Program-made: the position numbers and the translations under genes
Origin: Spiroplasma endosymbiont of Diplazon laetatorius
GTDB lineage: Bacteria; Bacillota_I; Bacilli_A; Mycoplasmatales; Mycoplasmataceae
DNA: 64,000 nt
Direction: 5' to 3'
Assembly (NCBI RefSeq): GCF_964019625.1
Contig: NZ_OZ026458.1
Span: forward strand, 434,001-498,000
Part shown: one piece after another, positions 20,868 to 30,442 of the stretch
How the letters are laid out: the number at the start of each line of letters is the position of its first letter
How positions within the stretch are numbered: position 1 is the stretch's first letter
The notes under the pieces: generated by a model
Databases searched by the model: none
What the model was told of the DNA's origin: nothing
Seen by the model: the letters and a program-made list of their open reading frames with translations, nothing else

Positions 20868-23690
20868 ATGTATTACATTCTTGTTAATAACAATACTTTT
20901 TATGTATCCCAATCAAATGATCATGTCATAATAGCTCAATTTGCTTATATAGATGATGCATTTAGATTTATCAATTATCTTTACAGTTTAAATTGTTGTT
21001 GTGGTTATTGTAATGAATGTGGACAACAAAATACAATACCTGTTTATGATCATGTATTTTTTGGTGACTGCTATCATTGTTATTGTTGTGAAAGAGCTGT
21101 ATATCAAAATTGTGCACCACAAACTCAAATAACAGACTTTGTTGATGTAATGAATTTTGATAATATTATGCCAGAACCAATAGCGGAGTTTAGTGAAGAA
21201 ATAATAGAAGAACCAAAAATTGAAGAGGTTATTGTAAAAGAAGTTATACCAGCACCTGTTGTTGTTAAACCAAAAATTGAAAAACCTAAAAAACCTAAAA
21301 AAGTAAAAGTAAAAAGAGAACCAATCAAATTAAAAAAAGCACATTGAATATCTATTGCTATACTTGCTTCTTTATTAATTGTTGGAATTATTTCAACAGT
21401 ACTTTATTTTGTTCTTACTAAAGTAACTGAAAATAATTTAATAAGAGATAATGAAATATATTTAATAAACAGAAAAACTTACAGCAAAAAAATAAAATTT
21501 AATAAAAAGGTTGAAGACTTAGAAATACAAAAAAAAGATACACCAAGTAATTTAAATATTGATATTGATTCTCAAAATAAAGAAATAACTTTTACAATTG
21601 AAGCTTTAATTTTAGCTGGAAATTATTATGTTAACTTCAACTCAAGCAAATTTGAAGTTGAGAAAAAAGTTTCTGTAAAGGTTATAGATGAAGAATCAAT
21701 TAAATTATCTCCTTCAAAAGCTGAATTAACTCTTGGACCAACTGCAATAAATAATAAAAAAATAAAATATAACGAAAAAATAATTGGTCTTAAAATCGTA
21801 GAACAAGAAGGCACTAAAGTAAATGTATCTATAGATGAAAAAAATCATGAAGTTATTTTAAATCCTCAAGAGTTAGGTGAATCAAAAATAAAATTTGAAG
21901 CTGAAAACTCAAAAACATTTGAAGTACTAACGATAAATACTACCGAACAATTATTTGAAATTGGTTTAGAAGAAGTTGTTGATTTAGAAATCAAAAAAGG
22001 TATTCAAGGAGAAAAAACAATATCTTATAATAAATATATTAGAGATTTAGAAATATCTTCTTCAGAAAACGAAGTTGTTAAAATAGAAATTGATTCTAAA
22101 AATAATAAAGTTAAATTTACAGCATTAAAAAACGGAAGTGTTGATGTTACTTTTAAATCACAAAATGCAATAAAAGATCAAACTGTAAAAGTAAATGTTA
22201 ATGAAATAAAAGAAGACTTTAATATTTCTGAAGATAAAATTGAATTAGAAATAATAAAAGGTAAAATGGAATCAAAAGTTATTAGCTATAACAAAGAAGT
22301 TGTTGACTTAAAAATAACTGAAAAAGTTGGTGGTATAGTTAAATTTGATATCAATTCAAAAGATGGTCAAGTTAATCTAACTTCAATAAAAGAAGGCCAA
22401 GAGACTTTAACTTTAGAATCAATAAATGCAAAAACCAAAGAAACTATTTTAGTAACTGTTACAGAACAAAAAGAAGAAATTAAACTTTCAAAAAAATCAT
22501 CTACTTTAAATATAACCAACGGTAAACCAAGCAGTGACGTTGTAGAATATAGCAAAGAAATAGATAATTTAAGTTTAAGAGAAAATGAACAAGATATTGT
22601 TAATGTTAATATAGATGAAAAAAATAACACAATAAATTTAGTTGCTAAAAATATAGGTCAAACAACATTAACTTTCTTCTCGTCATATTCAAGTAAAGAC
22701 GAAACTGTAGAAGTTATTGTTGAAGAAATTATCATTAAAGATCCAGTTATACAACAAATAAATGACCAAAAATTATTCATTGAAAATAAACCAACTGAAG
22801 TTGAATTAAAAATAATTGGAGAAATTGATGGTGAAAAACCTGTAGTATCAAATTTAAATGATGAAGCTGTTGAAATGGTTTTTGATACAAAAACAAATAT
22901 TATAAAACTTGATCCTAAAAAAGAGGGTGAAAGTGAAATAAAAGTTTCATATACAAAAGCAATCGATATGACTTTTAAAGTTATTGTTAATAATAAAGTT
23001 AATATAAAAGACTTTCAATCAAACTTGGGCTATATTGATGGGTTTGCAAATAAAACATCTCAGTCAGATTTAACCCAAGAAGATAAAGATATAATTTTAA
23101 CAAGACTTTTTGAAGTTAATGGTTATGATGAAAGTTCATCAAAACCATTAATAGATCAACTTGATATTAAAAATTATTTAAAAGATCAAAAACAAACCAT
23201 AAATAGAACCTTTACTGTAGCTTTAAAATCAAATGCTGTTTCTGTTGAGGGAGAAATTAAGGGAGCTATTTTTAAAGCTAATCCATTAGATTTAAGTGAC
23301 CCAGGACAAAGTCAAATAAGAGATGACATTGGTTGAATATATATTGATGGTGATGTTTCGCCAGAACAATTAAACGAAGCTGAGTTTATAGAAAAAGAAA
23401 TAGTAGAACAATTCATAATAGCAAATGAAGAATTAAATCCTATGTTGCCACAGAACTTACAAGTAAAGAAAAATTCCGCTATAAATTCTGCAAGTATCTA
23501 TAAAATAACAATTCAAGCGACTCCTAATCAATTAAACACCCAAGGAGAAGTTGAAATTAAAATGCAGGGATTCTTATTAAATGGTGTTGCAAACAACACC
23601 ATAGATATAGAAGAATTATTTGGAGCTAAAGAATCTATTGAGATTCCAGAAGATAAAGAATACACAATATATAATAGAAAATTCTATTAA
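20868..23690 (+). CDS. membrane-anchored protein with Cys-rich N-terminus and Ig-like repeats
   Basis: 940 residues. Residues ~1-95 carry a dense Cys cluster (CCCGYCNECG, then CYHCYCCERAVYQNC) that could bind zinc; ~105-160 is a Glu- then Pro/Lys-rich linker; one transmembrane helix follows (ISIAILASLLIVGIISTVL, about 161-185). The rest is a series of about six 70-90-residue beta-rich repeats with the recurring pattern I-x-Y-N-K-x-(I/V)-x-D-L-x-I and V-x-V-x-V-x-E, like bacterial Ig-like (BIG) domains, plus a different C-terminal domain (~720-940). Topology suggests Cys-rich domain inside and repeats outside. ATG 20868 (SD GGGAG) is chosen over in-frame TTG 20841. Function unknown; adhesion is a guess. 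Confidence 0.85.
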
Positions 23691-23714
23691 AAAGCACATT
23701 ATTTGTGCTTTTTA
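23689..23714 (+). terminator. intrinsic terminator
   Basis: AAAAAGCACA / TTTGTGCTTTTT hairpin at the stop codon of the 20868 gene. Confidence 0.8.
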
Positions 23715-23715
23715 A

Positions 23716-24178
23716 TTGCTCAAAATCAAATTGGGCGAGGGAAAAAGTAAGGGGGTAGACAATACCTCAAGTAAATATTAAAAAACTGCTATAAAAGCAG
23801 TTTTTATTTTGATTAAGAAAGCAAAGGTGATTTAAACTATCTGCAAATACGCAGTTAAACATTTTGCACATATATGTGCTCTATACCTAAAAAAAAAAAA
23901 AAAACGTCATGACTATAAAATAAAATTTAAAAAGTTGCTAAAGCTATTAAATGCTTAACAAAATATATGCAATTTTTTTTTTATAGTACCTAAATGACAA
24001 AAAGCAGCATAAATAAGTAGATTATAATCTTTTGATTGTATTCTAGAATTATTTATAAAAAACTATTTAAAAATAAGTTTAATTACTTTAAACTTAGAAA
24101 TTAATTTTAAATTACTAATAATCTTTGATTATAATCACTTGATTATAAAAAACTTGAAAACTAAATAAACAAAATAAA
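23716..24178. other. non-coding left flank of the mobile element
   Basis: No convincing gene in about 460 nt. It holds a G-rich stretch (23732-23758), a terminator-like hairpin AACTGCT-ATAAA-AGCAGTT plus T5 (23780-23810), the palindrome GCACATATATGTGC (23866-23879), a run of 16 A (23889-23904), and the GATTATAATC palindromes listed separately. The element boundary probably lies here. Confidence 0.6.
24020..24147. repeat. GATTATAATC palindromes upstream of the first element gene
   Basis: The 10-bp perfect palindrome GATTATAATC occurs at 24020-24029 and 24127-24136, with a partial copy TTGATTATAA at 24139-24148 and a related TTTTGATTGTA at 24030-24040. The setting is very AT-rich. It could be a replication-origin iteron or regulator site; nothing more can be shown. 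Confidence 0.5.
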
Positions 24179-24194
24179 TTTTCCCCAAGGAAAA
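24179..24194 (+). promoter_or_regulatory. 16-bp palindromic box, copy 1 (variant)
   Basis: TTTTCCCCAAGGAAAA; one centre base differs from the consensus TTTTCCCCAGGGAAAA. Ends 15 nt before the ATG at 24210, just before the Shine-Dalgarno GAAGGGA. Confidence 0.8.
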
Positions 24195-24209
24195 ATAGAA
24201 GGGACATCT

Positions 24210-24569
24210 ATGGGGAGTGAAAATAAAAAAGTGTGGTTATTAAACCATTGATTTAAGGGTTGAAATAATAAGAAGACAGCTTTTGCAATTCAAAGTCCTT
24301 GAAATAAGGATGGGTTAATATGAATTTATAAAAATTATTATTTATCAAGCAAATATAAAAATCGTTTTGGTATTGAAGTAAACATTGTTAATTTTAAAAC
24401 TAAAAAAACACATTATTATCAAGAAATAATTTATTCATTAAGAAAAAAGCAAGTAAATATGATTTCAGGTGAAATTTTAGCTAGTTTCTTTGAAGAATTA
24501 AATAATAAAAATTCTCAAGAATATAAAGAATTTGTAACAAAATTTATAGGAGAAAAAATTTATGATTAA
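24210..24569 (+). CDS. small protein of unknown function, first gene of element operon
   Basis: 119 residues. The first ~60 contain six Trp, four of them TGA (HWFKGWNNKKTAF, PWNKDGLIWIYKNYY), followed by a helical C-terminal half. No known domain; a replication initiator role would fit its place just before a DnaC-like ATPase, but there is no motif to support it. SD GAAGGGA directly after the palindromic box. Its stop overlaps the next start (8 nt), so the two are translationally coupled. Confidence 0.7.
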
Positions 24570-25152
24570 AACTAAATTTAATGTTGATCAAGATTTAGAT
24601 TATACAAAATTTAATCCTTTATTTAACAAAGTTAAACAAAAAGAAGGATTTAAAAATAATGGAATCTATATTCATGGCAAACCAGGAGTTGGAAAAACTA
24701 CTTTTATAAAAAAATTTGTTGAACATTCCAAAATTAATTTTGAAGTTGTTAATGTTTCTCAATGAATAAAATCTCATCAACAAGCATGAGAAAACGGATA
24801 TGAGGGAATTTATGCTCCTAGCGCTAATCGTTTAGCTCAAAAACAAATTTTAATTCTTGATGATTTAGGAAGTGAATTTATTCATAAATCTACACTTCCT
24901 TATATCTACAATTTATTAAACGAAAGATTTGAAAACAGCAAACAAGATAGCACATTAATTACAATAGTTACTTCAAATTATGATTTAGAAAATTTAGAAA
25001 AAAATTATAATACTAAATCAGATAATGTAACTTCATCAAGAATTATTTCTAGATTAAAGGGGTTAATTGATCTAAATATAGAATTTGAAGGCATTGATAA
25101 AAGATACTCCAATGAAATTGAAAATAAAAATTTTGAATATATTGATTTTTAA
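24562..25152 (+). CDS. DnaC/DnaI-like AAA+ ATPase (helicase loader type)
   Basis: 196 residues. Walker A GKPGVGKTT (about 38-46), Walker B ILILDDLGSE (about 95-104) and sensor-1 TIVTSNY (about 134-140), then Arg residues (SSRIISRL) where the Arg finger of this family lies. The LDDLG form of Walker B and the short length are typical of DnaC/DnaI/IstB-type ATPases. On this element it probably loads the replicative helicase; without an adjacent transposase an IstB role is unlikely. Confidence 0.82.
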
Positions 25153-25168
25153 TTTTCCCCAGGGAAAA
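25153..25168 (+). promoter_or_regulatory. 16-bp palindromic box, copy 2
   Basis: TTTTCCCCAGGGAAAA begins at the stop codon of the ATPase gene and ends 1 nt before the ThiF start at 25170. Here its own AGGG must act as Shine-Dalgarno, so box occupancy or a hairpin would directly block translation. Confidence 0.85.
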
Positions 25169-25169
25169 A

Positions 25170-25913
25170 ATGAATAAAATAATATTTTTAGTTGGAGTAG
25201 GGGGCACAGGTGGTCTTCTTGCTGGGAAACTAGCAAAATTTTTAACAAATGAAGATAGTTTAGTATTAATCGATGGTGACAAAGTTGAATATAAAAATGT
25301 TATAAGACAACCCTTTCAAAATCATGATGTCTATAGTTATAAAGCTGAAAGTTTAACTAGAAAAATAAACAGTATAAGTAGATTTAAAAATTGTTATTCT
25401 ATTAATAAATTTTTAAATAAAGAAAATTCATTATTTAAAATAATTAAGTCTTTTAACGCCGTTTTTAATAAGGTAATAATAATAAGTTGTGTTGATAATC
25501 ACAAAACCAGAATACTTATTGAAAAATCAACAAATATGTTTAAAAATTTATTGCTAGAAAAAGATTTTAGTTGAATTGGATATTCTAAAGCTTCAGATGT
25601 AATTTATATTGATTCAGCAAATGAAGATATATATGGCGATATTTTAATTAATGAATTTAGAAGTAATATTTATAATTTAAAAATTGAAAAAGAAACAGAA
25701 CTTAAAATATCAGAAGAAAGTTGTGAAGAGTTGATAAATGACGGAATTATTCAACAATTTTCAACAAACGATCAAGCAAGTAACTTAATTTTAAAAGTTT
25801 TATCAAATATTGATATGTATATAAAAAATAAATATCATATTAAGTTTTGAGAATTTAATTCTAAAATTGAAAAAATAAAGCAAAACAACAAAAATGGAAA
25901 AACATCAAATTAG
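25170..25913 (+). CDS. ThiF/E1-like protein (PRTRC-type)
   Basis: 247 residues. The E1/ThiF adenylation fold signature is complete in the first half: glycine loop V8GVGGTGG15, then LVLIDGDKVEYKNVIRQPF with D37, N43, R46, Q47, and the downstream CVDNHKTR (D109, N110, R114). The G-x-G-G-T-G start and N-x-x-RQ-x-F spacing fit the ThiF member of PRTRC cassettes (ParB-related, ThiF-related cassette), in which E1-like, E2-like and ParB-like genes travel together; an E2-like gene and parB-like gene follow here. C107 lies next to the DN motif; whether it is catalytic is unknown. Overlaps the next gene by 20 nt. Confidence 0.8.
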
Positions 25914-26412
25914 TGTTTTTATTAATAATTTAAAAGTTATTGATAAATGCAATATTGAAAGAATATCTTTTTTGAGAAAACACATTATTTCTAAAATTTA
26001 TTTGTTAGCATGACAAAGAGATAATTTGGTTGAAAATGTAGTGATCAGAGATGAAGTTATTTCAAATGATATAAATAGATTTCATTTATACGAAACAATA
26101 TTACTTAATATAAATCAAAATTTATCTGAACCAAATTTTATTTTTGAATCAATAAACAAAAAAGAATTTGTAACTACAAAATATATTAATAAACTTCCAA
26201 AATATCAAAAAGAATATTTATTACAAAAATTTAAAAATTCAGAAAGTATAAAAATCATTAATTTAAATAATGAATTATATTTTGAAATAATACCAATAAC
26301 TAATAAAAACCAAAATCAAGATATTTTGTTTTTAAAAGAATTAGAAGAGAAACGTAAGTTAATAAAGGATCTTATAGATGAAGCTAAACTTAAAAGAAAT
26401 AAAAGAAATTAA
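25894..26412 (+). CDS. unknown protein in the PRTRC-like cassette
   Basis: 172 residues, starting inside the ThiF gene and ending inside the next gene, so it is part of a tightly coupled operon. N-terminal half has beta/helix character; the last ~40 residues are a Lys/Glu-rich helix. No JAB/MPN metal motif, no Cys pair and no P-loop, so it is not the JAB peptidase of PRTRC systems. Not recognised. Confidence 0.7.
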
Positions 26413-26806
26413 ATTTTTAGAAATAAATCCTTTAAAAGTAAAAAATAAAAATACTTCTAATAAAAATAAATACAATAAATTTATTAAAAAAAATGAAAAC
26501 AATTTTAATGATTTAAAAATCGTTAACTCTATTAGAAAAATATCTAAAACATGATACATATATGAAAAACTCAGAGCACAAATTTGTGGTTGAGGCGAAT
26601 TAGATTTAAATTGAGTTATTGAAATTAAAAAAATTATTAATCAAAATTCTAAATTATTAAAAATTAATGTAAATGATTTTTTTAATTTTATTCAATCAAA
26701 AAAAGAAATTGAAAAAGAAACAAAATTTACAGCCATACCTGAAAAGGAAATAGTTTGTACAGAAATTACTTTTGAAAGGAATGATGATTATGAAATCCTT
26801 TTCTAA
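26378..26806 (+). CDS. unknown protein in the PRTRC-like cassette
   Basis: 142 residues, overlapping its neighbours on both sides (35 nt and 17 nt), which supports it as a real operon member. Lys/Asn-rich N-terminus, a central helical part with TGA Trp codons (KTWYIYEKLRAQICGWGELDLNW), and an acidic C-terminus. No recognisable motif. Confidence 0.65.
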
Positions 26807-27449
26807 ACTAAAATTAGAATTTGATAAAAACGATAAAGGATATTGCAAAGTACAATTGGAAAATAAAAGTGGAGTTAATAAATCTGGATGAATCAAATTT
26901 AATGATTTTTTAAATTGATTATTTATTAATGCAAAAAATAATATTGATAAAATTGGAAATATAAGTTTTTCAGAAAAACTTATTGCTATAAAATCAAGTG
27001 ATCATTCTGATTTTTATTTCTTTTATTATGAACCTTCTATAAGAGATATTTTTGCTTATAAAAAAGGTAAATATGTTCACAAAACTATATTTTTACCCCA
27101 ACTAATTGCAGAGGTTAAATTAGATAAAATTAATATTTCAAATAATTGAAATATTAGATTATTTGCCTTTAGTGGGGAATTAAGTGAAAAAACTAAATTT
27201 TTTTCAATGAAATTACCTCATTTTTATGAAACGGGAGATTTATGTTTAGGAAATTTAAATTCACTTAAAAAAATAAAAGAACTAAATGAACTTGATAATC
27301 TAATAAATTATATATTTTCTACAAAATTTAATCATGAATGAACTGAAATAAATGAAGAATTTACAAAACCAGCTCATTTCCTAAAAGGTTTAGAAGGTTT
27401 AAAACAGTACAAAAAAATTAATGAAAAAATACTTTTTAACAAAAGATAG
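26790..27449 (+). CDS. E2-like PRTRC protein B homologue
   Basis: 219 residues. Its second half matches the layout of PRTRC system protein B (prokaryotic E2-like family D): a hydrophobic strand (IRLFAFSG), the short segment MKLPHFYETGDLCLGN with Cys152 in the position where E2-like enzymes carry their active Cys, then an aromatic segment ending FSTKFNHEW. In PRTRC cassettes this protein accompanies the ThiF/E1-like protein, as here. ATG 26790 is chosen because GAAAGGA (26774-26780) is 9 nt upstream; ATG at 26781 and 26784 are too close. A ubiquitin-like conjugation role is inference. Confidence 0.7.
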
Positions 27450-27454
27450 AAAGA

Positions 27455-27470
27455 TTTTCCCCAGGGAAAA
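27455..27470 (+). promoter_or_regulatory. 16-bp palindromic box, copy 3
   Basis: TTTTCCCCAGGGAAAA, 5 nt after the stop of the E2-like gene and 16 nt before the ATG at 27487; followed by SD AAAGGT. Confidence 0.85.
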
Positions 27471-27486
27471 ATAAAGGTAAAAAAAT

Positions 27487-28064
27487 ATGTCAATATTTAA
27501 TGAAAATCAACAAAAAAAGTAACATGACCTACTTTTAAATTTAAAACTGGTAAAAAAATTAAAAAAATTAAAGATGAAGAGAATTCTAATGAAAATGATA
27601 AAAAATGAGTTTGTCCTAATCTTATAAATGACAAAGATAAAAACAATTTAATTCATGGAACTCAATGTTTAAACTGTATTAGTGAATGTGGTGGCACATT
27701 ATGTGTTGATTGTTGTTCAAATGAATATGAAGGTGAAGATTTTGGTGAAGAAAAAAATTTAAAGTCAAATAAAGAAGTAACCAAACAAAATAAATCAAAA
27801 AAAGAAAAATCAAAAAAAATTGAAACTGAAGTAGATGAAATTATAAATGTTCCCAAAGGTTCTATTTTAAGAATAGATGGTGAAGAATTTCAAATACATA
27901 TATCTATTAAAGAAAATGAAATTATTGATCAAAATTATATTCATAAAAAAGTTATTGATCCAAATGGTGTCATTAATAAGTGAGAATATAAAAATGCTGA
28001 ACTTAAATATGATAAAGAAGATAATATATTTTATTATGTAATAGAATCTCCTAAGAAGGGATAA
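27487..28064 (+). CDS. Cys-rich protein apparently requiring a -1 frameshift at A AAA AAG
   Basis: Box, Shine-Dalgarno (AAAGGT) and ATG are all in place, but the initial frame ends after 11 codons at TAA 27520-27522. The preceding bases are CAA AAA AAG, i.e. the canonical slippery heptamer A AAA AAG; a -1 shift enters a frame open to 28064, giving about 192 residues. The downstream frame has no start codon of its own. The product has a Cys cluster (CPN..., CLNCISECGGTLCVDCC) near residues 43-76, a Lys-rich linker, and a C-terminal beta-rich domain ending in ...SPKKG. It sits between the E2-like and ParB-like genes. A Ub-like role for the Gly-ending C-terminus is speculation. A missing A (decay or miscall) is the plain alternative. 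Confidence 0.6.
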
Positions 28065-28069
28065 AAAAT

Positions 28070-28831
28070 ATGTATAAAATTGAATTAATAGAAATTAATA
28101 GAATACTAAATAATCCTTTCCAACCAAGAAAACACTTTGATAGTAATTCAATAGTAGAGCTTGCAAATTCAATATCTAAAATTGGTTTATTACAACCAAT
28201 TATTGTAAATATTAATAATAAAAATGAAATTAAACTAATTGCTGGACAAAGAAGATTAGAAACTTATAAAAAATTAAATAAAAGATTTATTGAATGCTTA
28301 ATAATTCCTGGTAATGCAAGTGAAAAAGACTTTACACAAGCAAGTATTATTGAAAATATTCAAAGAGAAGAAATGTCTTCTTATGATACTGCATTATCTT
28401 TAAAGGAACTTAAAGATAATGGAATGACATTACAAGAGATATCAGAACAAATTGGTAAATCATTAAGTTGAATTTCTAAATCAATTAATGCATTATCGCT
28501 TGGTAAATTAAATTTAGAAATACAAGAAAAAATTGAAAAAGGAAATTTAGAAATTTCTAAAGCAGCATTAATAGCAAGTGAAAAAAAATTAACAAGTAAT
28601 GAAAAATGCGAGTTAGTCAAAGAAGTAATTGAAGGTAATTTAACCAAAAAAGAACTTGAAAATAAATTAAATAAAAAAGAATTTATAAAAAATGCAGATT
28701 GGTTGAATTTAGAATCAAACATTCAAAGAAAATTAGGAACAAAAATCACAATTCAAAAAAATAAGTTAACAATAATGTTTTTAGATAAAGATGATCTTAA
28801 TAGAATTTTAGAAGAAATGAGTTTAATTTAA
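28070..28831 (+). CDS. ParB/Spo0J-like protein
   Basis: 253 residues. ParB N-terminal domain (IEINRILNNPFQPRKHFD, then LLQPIIV, the arginine-patch box IAGQRRLETYKKL and SIIENIQREEMSSYDTALS) followed by a helix-turn-helix (MTLQEISEQIGKSLSWISKSI) and a C-terminal domain of about 90 residues. GQRRL differs from the usual GERRxR by a Glu-to-Gln change. No parA accompanies it, which fits a PRTRC-type or regulatory ParB rather than a standard partition pair. It could be the protein that reads the 16-bp palindromic boxes; this is inference. Confidence 0.88.
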
Positions 28832-28833
28832 AA

Positions 28834-29082
28834 ATGGCTTATAAACTTTTAAAAAAAGAACATTACTTATGACTTTTAAATATTTCAAAATATCATGATT
28901 ATAATGAAATTCATCAAGCTTTAAAAATAATTAGAGAAAAAAAGAACATTATTGATAGCAAAGAAAAATGAGTTAATAACACAACTTTAAATAGAAATAG
29001 ATATTGAATACTTTCTACATTAGTTGAAAAATACAATTATAACGATGTTTTAAATGCTTTAAATCAAATATTTTCAAAATAA
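28834..29082 (+). CDS. small unknown protein after ParB
   Basis: 82 residues, 2 nt after the parB-like stop, hence same operon. Helical, with Trp codons written TGA (HYLWLLNISKYHDYNEI, RYWILSTLVEKYNYNDVL). No motif recognised. Confidence 0.65.
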
Positions 29083-29121
29083 ATAATTGTTATTTAAAAA
29101 AAACAGAAAGTAAATAAAATT

Positions 29122-29256
29122 ATGAAAAAACTAATAAAAAATTGTTATAAATGCAAAAAGAAAATAAAAGATAGTGAAAATTATAATTCTTTTAAAACTA
29201 TAGATGTGTTTGGAAATGATATTTATGAAATATCATGTATTAATTGTTTTGCTTAA
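29122..29256 (+). CDS. tiny zinc-ribbon-like protein
   Basis: 44 residues with CYKC near residues 8-11 and CINC near 39-42, the spacing of a one-domain zinc ribbon or treble clef. Too short for ORF finders with usual limits. SD weak (AGAAAG). Confidence 0.55.
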   Translation: MKKLIKNCYKCKKKIKDSENYNSFKTIDVFGNDIYEISCINCFA

Positions 29257-29283
29257 AATTCAAAAATTAAAGGAGATGAAAAA

Positions 29284-29529
29284 ATGATTTTTTTAAAATG
29301 AATATCTATTTTATTACCTATATTAGCCTTAATATATTTGATTATAGTTATATATAATTGTTTTTCTTGAGAAAAATGTTTTAAATGTGCTTATCCAATT
29401 AAAACAACAAAAGCAAAAGCATTATGTAAAACTTGTAAAAAAGAAGGTTTTAGATTAAAAACAAAAAAGCAAATGCTTTATGAAGCATGAGAAAAAAAGA
29501 TAGATGTTGAAGAAATATATAAAAAATAG
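29284..29529 (+). CDS. membrane-anchored zinc-ribbon-like protein
   Basis: 81 residues. One N-terminal transmembrane helix (about 4-26), then CFKC and CKTC pairs (about 33-52) and a basic helical tail. Strong Shine-Dalgarno AAGGAGATG. It probably exposes a small zinc-binding domain to the cytoplasm. Role unknown. Confidence 0.65.
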
Positions 29530-29546
29530 AAATAAAGGTGAACTCT

Positions 29547-29660
29547 ATGATTGGAATGTGTCAAAAAAGTGGTTGTAAAAAAATATCTTTTAAAAAAAGA
29601 TATGTTAGAAATTCATTAATAAATTTATGTAAAAAACATTATAAAAATATTAATTTTTAA
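29547..29660 (+). CDS. tiny Cys/His protein
   Basis: 37 residues with C-x4-C near the N-terminus (MCQKSGCKK) and C-x2-H near the C-terminus (LCKKHYK), a possible CCCH zinc site. SD AAAGGTG 7 nt before ATG supports translation. Function unknown. Confidence 0.5.
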   Translation: MIGMCQKSGCKKISFKKRYVRNSLINLCKKHYKNINF

Positions 29661-29668
29661 TTAAATAA

Positions 29669-29684
29669 TTTTCCCCAGGGAAAA
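29669..29684 (+). promoter_or_regulatory. 16-bp palindromic box, copy 4
   Basis: TTTTCCCCAGGGAAAA, extended by A and T to an 18-bp palindrome ATTTTCCC-CA-GGGAAAAT. Ends 16 nt before ATG 29701. Confidence 0.85.
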
Positions 29685-29700
29685 TAGAAATGAGAAACAT

Positions 29701-30213
29701 ATGAATATTATAAATAAGTCAAAATTAATTAAAATGATAGATGCTAAAATATCAAATTTAGATCAAAAAAGTATGAGTTGAATGCTTAAATCAAAAGAGT
29801 TAATAATTGCTAACTATGAAAATAATATTAGTATCAAAAAACTTAAAAAGAAAATAGATAATCTTAATATAAATACTTTTAAAACTAAATATATTAAAAT
29901 AGAAAAATATGAATTTAGTAATATCAAAATAACTGCTCTTTTTATATTAAAAAATTTGCATGTTTATAATAAATTATGCCAAAATTGCAATACAAACATC
30001 TGAAATAGAAAAAAAATATATTTTGAGTTTAAAGATACAAAAAATATCAACACAATTTTTTTAAAATTAAAATTATGTGATTTTTGTAAAGAGATATGAG
30101 TTAATTTTTTAGCAAAAGGTGATTTTAAAATATTAACTAATTTTTTTAATTGAAATAAAAATAATTTACCTAAAGATTATACCGGATTATTTTGACCTCC
30201 AGATTTAAACTAA
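29701..30213 (+). CDS. unknown protein with CxxC pairs, possibly truncated by in-frame TAA
   Basis: 170 residues to TAA 30211-30213. The N-terminal ~58 residues (KLIKMID..., then LIIANYENNISIKKLKKKIDNL) are clearly similar to the N-terminus of the next gene, so these are tandem paralogues. CQNC (about 95-98) and CDFC (about 128-131) could form a zinc ribbon. The same frame stays open after TAA for another 58 codons to 30390 (containing CLFC), so the ancestral protein may have been about 229 residues. The Shine-Dalgarno is poor. Confidence 0.65.
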
Positions 30214-30409
30214 AACAGGCAAATAATATTCTATAAAGTTCTTAAAACAAATATAAGTAATGTATATGATTATAAAGCTTATTGTTTATTTTGTACAAAA
30301 CAAAAAGAAGCTAATATTGCTATTGAATCATTAAATTTTTCAATCACCATTTTGAACAATATTAAACAAAATTATGTATCAAAAAAATAATTAATTCTTA
30401 ATTAAATAA

Positions 30410-30425
30410 TTTTCCCCAGGGAAAA
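30410..30425 (+). promoter_or_regulatory. 16-bp palindromic box, copy 5
   Basis: TTTTCCCCAGGGAAAA within ATTTTCCC-CA-GGGAAAAT; 17 nt before ATG 30443. Confidence 0.85.
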
Positions 30426-30442
30426 TAGAAAGAAAAAAATAT

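Noticed and set aside
23732-23775. G-rich stretch and GGGTA...TACC hairpin, loosely like sequence at 47790-47825
   Set aside because: Similarity is short and gapped and the contexts differ; could not be distinguished from chance.
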